Shown: positions 57,991-64,000 of the stretch, in pieces
How positions within the stretch are numbered: the first letter of the stretch is position 1
Layout of the letters: each line of letters opens with the position of its first letter
Assembly: GCA_037043015.1 (NCBI GenBank)
Contig: CM073328.1
Location: 3,955,409 to 4,019,408, forward strand
Reading direction: 5' to 3'
DNA from: Bryum argenteum
Lineage: Eukaryota; Streptophyta; Bryopsida; Bryales; Bryaceae
Length of the DNA stretch: 64,000 bases
The notes under the pieces: model-generated
What the model was told of the DNA's origin: nothing
What the model saw: the letters and a program-made list of their open reading frames with translations, nothing else
The model's database searches: none
Translations under genes and position numbers: made by a program

Positions 57991-60900
57991 AACCATAGCA
58001 TAGGATCAAGATAATAGGGAACAAATTCAAAGAGCAAAATATAGAAATAACAACCATACCTCAAATGTAAAAAACTGATTATGGTGGAGATGGCAAGAAC
58101 CTATAGCAATAGCACCGCGGAAAGAAGAGACTCGGAGTTGGAGATGTAGGATACAGCTAACGTCAATGAATGGTATATCTGCAACTCTGAATTTAATAAG
58201 CACATTAGCAAAGATAATCATTGGGGCAAGAAATCTCTAGTACTAGTCTTTGTTAGAGAAACTAACTAACACAAAACACTCTTCGATACATAATCTGTGC
58301 AACACATTGAAGATACAATAGTTACAACATTCATGTGAGCACATCCTACACTTTTCAAAGCTTGATCTTGCCATCGTCAACAAGAACAGTGTTTCCTAAT
58401 GAGAGGTCAATTCCTGAAAAAAACTCTTCGGAAAATAGTTCGGCCGGCCACTAATAGATATGCCCATACTCAAGTTATGAGGGTGCACTTACAAATTAAA
58501 TTGCTTCTTTTATACAAAAACTAATAGAAAAACAACGAAAAAACAACATACCCGAAGGTGAGACCGATGACGATGAAGATGGCCAAAACCAGGATGGCCG
58601 CTATCGCAATCGCACCGACAAAGTAAAAAGAGACTCTTACGCGGCCGAGACCGAGATGTAGGGTAATACAACTCCACTCAAGACAAAGAATAAAATGATG
58701 GCAACTCTAGATCCAATAAGCTCCTTTGTGAAGATAACAGTTTGAGCAAGGAATCTCCAAGCGAATCTTTCTTCGAGATATCACAAAAATACTCTGCAAA
58801 TCAAAAGATCACTACAACGCATTGAAGATACAAAAGTTACTCACCATCTTGCAAATCAGCACGTCCTACACTTTTCTTCCATCGTCAACAAGAACATTGT
58901 TTCCTAACGAGAGGTCTTTCCTGAATACGAAGAATAATTCGGCCAGCAACTAATCCATACCCGCAATCTCAACTTGGGAGAATGCACTTGTACATTGATT
59001 TGCTTCATTAAGCAAAGCCTACATGAGAGTAACAAACATACCTGAGAAGTGAGAACTGCTGACAGTGGAGTGCAACTAAGAGCAACTCTTGCACGGCCAA
59101 ATTGCAGGTTTACCCAACACGAACGAATTTGAAGGGAATAACAGCAACTCTCAATCCAATACCCAAAATCCTGGAGATAATTGTGAGAGCAAGGATCTTC
59201 TGTAGCCAATTCTTACACCCGGTCCCTGACAGAGCTCCCACATAACATGCTTCGCCGCAAATATCTGCACAGCGCAATGAAGATACACAAGTTACTGCAC
59301 ATCCTAGATTGCAGAGCTTGATTTTGCCATTGACAACAAGAAAACTCTACTTATACGAGATTGGTAAAGAAGCTTCTAAGAATATACCGGTTCTACGGGC
59401 AGCCACTAACAGATATGGGCAACCCCAACTTGGAAGAGTGCACTTGCACAGTGGACTGTTTCGGTTAACAAAGCCTGACAGAAAAAAATAATTAGATAGC
59501 AACACGTACCTGAGAAGTGAGAGAAGATCCCGGTGGAGATGGCGGACGGCGTAGCTAAGAGGAAGAGCAACTCTTGCAAGGCTGAATTGTCGCCCACAGT
59601 TTCTCCCACGAAATTGAGTGGAATACCTGCAACTCTCAGTCCAATTATTAACTCGCACTACAGTAATCGTCAAAGCAAGGATCTTCTGCAACAATCGGTA
59701 CACGCTGTCCTTAACAGATCTACCACTTCGATGCGAAGGATTTGCAAAGCACAACGAAGATACACAAGTTACTGCACATCCTACATTTTGTAGAGTTTGA
59801 TTATGCCATTGTCAATAAGAGCACTCTGTCCTGATCAGTACAAATCTTCTACGAATATTCCACGGCGAGCGACTAATAAATATGCACATTCGCAAATGGG
59901 GAGGGTGCACTTGCACTTTGAATTGCTTCCTCAAAAAAGGAACGACAAAAGGGCAACAAACAAACCTCAGACGTGAAGGCCGATCACGGTGATGGCTGAC
60001 GACGCCTATTGCAATGGCAGCCAAGATGAAAAGCGTTTGAGATGTCGTGTGTACACAACTGTACTAAATAACATGAATAGAGAAACTCCAACTCGCGATT
60101 CAATATTCACGTTCTCGTATATAAGTCAAAGGACGACGGACCTCTGCAGGCAATCACTACGCGCTGTTAATTCTAACAGGAATACCATGATACTGAAATT
60201 GATGCAAAAGATCTGCACAACACATTGAAGTTACAGAAGTTACTCATCATCTCAGATTTCAATATTCCAACCTCGCTGTGGCGATCGTCAGTAAGAACAA
60301 TGTCCATTATTGTAATGAGGATTCGTTTCCTAAGTAGGAAGCTTCTGAGTGACTGCTTCGGTCAGCCACTAAAAGATATGCGCATTCTCAACTCGGGATA
60401 GTGTGGACCTAGCACCTTCGAACAAAGTCAAACAAGCCAAAGAAAAACCACGAATAGAAAGAACAACAACCATACCTGAGGACCGATTACGGTGGAGATG
60501 GCGGAGAGCGAGGCTGCAGCTGTTGCAAGCACGGTTTGGGAGATTAAGTCAGAGAAAGATCCTCTACACACAATCGCTAAGCGCTGCTTCTATCAGGACT
60601 TAATACCGCGATACTCCTTCGATGCGAAGGTTCTGCACAGCACATCGAAGATAGACTCACCATCTCTTAGAAACGCACATCCTACAATTCTCACAGCTCG
60701 ATGTTGCAATCGTCAACAAGAACAGTGTCCACTAGTGAGGAATTGTTTCCAAAAGAGAAAACTTCGGTCAGCCACTTAAAGATATGCGCAATCTCAACCG
60801 AGATAGTGCACTTGCACCTTGAGACAGAGCCAAACAAACAAAGCCAAAGTAAGCCAGAAAAAAATGATAAATAGAAAGAGCAACAAGTATACCTGAGTGC

Positions 60901-61631
60901 CGAGTACGGTGGAGGTGACACAGAGCAGGACGGCGACAGCTGCGAATTCCAAGGTCTAGGGTGTGCACAGCTCTTGAAGTTAAAGTCAAAGACAGATCCT
61001 CTGCAGGCAATCGCTATGCGCTGTTACTAACAGCACTACCACAATACTCGCCTTGATGCAAAAGATTGATACAGAAGTTACTCACAATCTCCTGAAAACG
61101 TACATCCCACACTTATCAAAAGCTCGATATGGCGATCGTCAACAAGAACAGTGTCTACTACTAACAGATTGTTTCTCAAGTAAAAAGGTTCTGAAATAAT
61201 ACTTTGGTCAGCCAATATGCGCAATCTCGAGTCGAGATAGTGCACTCGCACCTTCAGACGAAGTCAAACAGAGCCAGAAAAAACTATATGAGCAACAATC
61301 TTACCTGAGAGCCAACTACATTAAAGATGGCGGAAGAGAGGAAGATCCTCCACAGACAATCGCTGAGCGCTGCTTCTAACAGAACGACCACTTCGATGCA
61401 AAAGATCTGCACAGCGCCACAGTGTAAGTCACTACGCCATATCTCAAAATTTATATAAATCTCGAATCTCGATATTACGATCGTCAACAAGAACAGTGTC
61501 TAGTGTCTACTATAAAGAGATCGTTTCCTACGTAAAAACCTCGGTCAGCCGCTGAAGAATATGCTCAATCGCAACTCGGGACAGTGCAGTTGCACCATTG
61601 GACAGAGCCAAAGAAAGCGAGAAAAGAATCT
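57990..61631 (-). repeat. leader-unit array, block B (eight units)
   Basis: Units end with donor-like AG|GTATG or variants at about 58060, 58552, 59042, 59510, 59966, 60476, 60893 and 61305. The hydrophobic reading is clear in the unit at 60476 (LATAAASLSAISTVIGPQ). Frames are interrupted in others, for example a TAA in the unit at 58552. Block B has fewer units than block A (one fewer within the shared segment), so the array changes copy number. Confidence 0.55.
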
Positions 61632-62532
61632 CTAATCTACACCACACGCTCTAATCTACACCAAATAACCTAGTGCGGATGAATTGCTCTGGGAGAAAAT
61701 GTAGGCAGGATGCCCGCATATTACTCAACTTAAGCAATTTGAAAGTGGCACACAAAACGCCAAACACCCGAGTACTCTACGACGGAGATCAGTACCTTTT
61801 CATGAAGTTGGAACCGCCCTTTCTCGCTTCCAGGCAATAGCAATTCAAGAACGGCAGATTTCTGGAACTCCAGGCACACTTCCTACCCACCGCTAATACA
61901 ACCAGCTGACTGTCTGCAATCAACATATGAACATTAACTAACAGTTCCTCGCTTCGTCTTAAGGGACCATCTCATACTAAGACCTTCCCACATTTGAGCT
62001 TCAACTGCGAGTATCTGAACCCAAGTACTTCGACTAGGACATGCTCCTGGAACCATGTGGACTTTACGAGTTTTTTTCCGATCTCCGATTACTGCTCCGA
62101 CTAGTGATCTAGATACGGTGCGAATGACTGCCGCGTGGAGTATGTAATGCTCTGGAATTGGAGACTGATCGAAGATGGGATGGCATTTTCTGAAACAAAT
62201 CCGTCTCCTCTACTTAGCGAACTGTTCTCATCCATGGTTCGCAGCACTGTGATTCTTCCTCGTGAAGGTGATCCACATGAAACGGATTACTCTCTTCAGT
62301 TGAAATATATAAACAAGTCACAAGATGTGCTTAACTCCATGGGCTGGATTCATTCCTACCGACAGCTCTGGCAATATAATGCATCGAAACAACGTCGCAG
62401 TCTTGTCCGCACACTAAACCCATTAAAAAGCTAGTGGACTTGTGCATGAAAGAGGAACACCGAACTCATTGCTGAAATACACTCCGACGAAAAGTACCCC
62501 AATCAGTCGCCAGCTTCCAGACCGCAGCACTT

Positions 62533-62594
62533 CCGCTTCACAGACTACGGGTACACGCAGCTACCGCTTCACAGACTACGGGTACATGCAGCTA
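62533..62594. repeat. 31-bp tandem duplication
   Basis: Two adjacent copies of a 31-bp unit beginning CCGCTTCACAGACTACGGGT, differing at one base, within the larger array. Confidence 0.9.
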
Positions 62595-63282
62595 CCGACC
62601 GCTACTTTACGAAAACAGTACTGTCGGCAATTAACGGATGATCATATAATGGTCCTGAGCAAAAGACACACTCCGTACAAAGATCATTCATTCTCAACAA
62701 CGACGCGTGTAACCGAGGTACTCCAGACTCCTCACCACGCAGAGAGACGCTCATCTTTCGAAACCGAGTGGTCTTTTTAGTTTCGTTTTTGGACACTATG
62801 CGTTGCACTAGAACTCGTAAACAGCGATGATCACTCTCATCTTAACCAACAGCATGGTCTACAGCATCCTGCATTCTCTGTACTAGCGATGTATATGAAG
62901 GTAGGCTCCCACCACTGAGACTCAAGTGGTCCACATGAAACACAACCTCTCCTCGGTATTCTAGCTACACATTCACGGGCTTGACAAATAAAGCAACACC
63001 CCCAAGCTCATATTTTAACTTCACGGTCTGCTCCCTACCGACAACGTTGTCAGAGAATCGTCTCCACCATGCCCACATACTAATCAACATGTACGCAACA
63101 TTCAGGCAACATGAATGGGCAACATTCGAATATTACTTACTCAGTCTCCGGAAACGGGAAACGTCCAGCCAAGCTCCCCAGCACCACACACGACTTTCAG
63201 ACGCCAACAACTCCAACCATAAAACCTCACGCGCACCACGTACAACTCAACGATGACCGAAGCAACTCGCTGTCTGCAAACG

Positions 63283-63301
63283 AAAAAAAAAAAAAAAAAA
63301 A
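63283..63301. repeat. poly(A) tract
   Basis: A run of about 19 A. It could be simple expansion or the relic tail of a retroposed copy; no target duplication was found. Confidence 0.8.
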
Positions 63302-64000
63302 GACTTTAGAAGTAGACCACCTTGTCAGGGGACAAACAAATACTCTCCACAATGACCATTCAGCAATACTTCTCCATTTTGACGTTCTCGACAACTCGAT
63401 TAACCCTAGTACTGCTGAGGCCTGCTCAAAAAACCGAGTGGAAGTTACGGTTCTTCTTTCTCTCTCTATCCAACGCTCTCTAACTCGTCAGAGCCGATGA
63501 CCTCTTGCCTGTCCTAGTACGTTTCTGTCCTGGCATCAAGGATCTTGACTTACTGCTTCTGCTCGAACTTACTCGTCTGCTACTCGTCCTCTCTTTCTTG
63601 GTTCGCATCACTGCGACTCTAACGATTCTCATGTAAAACGGAGGCTCTCGCCTGTCGAAATCAAGATGTGGCGGGATCGACGAACTACGATCCCAACAAC
63701 ACCTGATCTAAGGTCTGAATCTGAAGTATACAACTTGCTCCCTACCGACAGCTTCTGGAAAGCAAAGCGTGGCAACAACATGGCCACGATCGATGCCCCC
63801 ATACAGCTACTCGTCCTCTCTCTCTTGTTCTGCAGCACTGAGACTCTCTCCTTGCCATTTCCCCATGTGAAAACTGGACTCCCGTCGGCGATCGGAATAG
63901 ACAGGCTTCACATAATCGGAGTGCACAACACTCAAAAAAAAACACAGACATGTCGAGTACGACGACTGCAAGAGATTAAATCCACAACAACACTGTGAAT

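Larger units (their letters stand above)
45466..61631. repeat. segmental duplication, block B (receptor B plus leader array)
   Basis: This is the direct repeat of block A. It lacks the 7265-bp hAT element, the 237-bp hAT MITE and the 319-bp TIR element. It has its own insertions at 45488, 46115, 48146, 49122 and 51650. The receptor and its upstream array keep the same order and orientation as in block A. Confidence 0.85.
61632..64000. repeat. degenerate tandem array, period about 0.7 kb
   Basis: Two landmark boxes recur. 'gcactgngactc...ccacatgaaaac' occurs near 62245, 62914, 63606 and 63834. 'ctaccgacagctctgg' or close variants occur near 62358, 63034 and 63744. Spacing of about 670-710 bp indicates diverged tandem units, with one short interval at the end. 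No gene is recognised; frames are short and not conserved between units. The array may continue past the window edge. Confidence 0.45.

Overview
This is eukaryotic nuclear DNA from a land plant. The plant identity rests on a 33-exon autoinhibited Ca2+-ATPase with a plant-type N-terminal calmodulin-binding region and on two NB-ARC-LRR immune receptors. Low gene density, AT-rich intergenic DNA and many short DNA transposons suggest a non-seed plant such as a liverwort or moss. That placement is inference; the window alone does not fix the species.

Layout: 1-4.2 kb is repeat DNA holding a tRNA-derived SINE with a 12-bp target-site duplication, a TTAA-flanked MITE and a third small inverted-repeat element. 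4.3-14 kb is the Ca2+-ATPase gene (+ strand), for which I could trace every coding exon in frame (1101 aa). 14-16.7 kb is its 3' flank plus low-complexity DNA. 16.7-39.6 kb (block A) and 45.5-61.6 kb (block B) are a direct segmental duplication. Each block carries one minus-strand receptor gene (RPW8-like coiled coil, NB-ARC, twelve near-identical 24-residue LRRs). Upstream of each receptor lies an array of degenerate 0.33-0.51 kb units, each ending in a splice-donor-like sequence. Between the blocks lie a set of exon-like fragments of an unrecognised gene (43.98-45.22 kb) and more repeats. 61.6-64 kb carries another, unrelated tandem array with a period of about 0.7 kb.

Because the two blocks can be compared with each other, several transposon insertions can be proven by an empty site in the sister copy. 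They are a 7265-bp hAT-type element with a perfect 12-bp TIR and perfect 8-bp TSD, a 237-bp hAT MITE, two TTAA-flanked MITEs, a TA-flanked MITE, a 5'-truncated SINE and a 319-bp element with long TIRs. The 7.3-kb element has no transposase. It contains two overlapping long inverted repeats and GC-rich 31-32 bp tandem arrays near both ends.

Functionally, the ATPase would export Ca2+ from the cytosol and the receptors would act in intracellular immunity. Nothing in the sequence links the two. The points most worth following are the leader-unit array upstream of each receptor, the homogenised LRR repeats, and the large non-autonomous hAT element that split one array.
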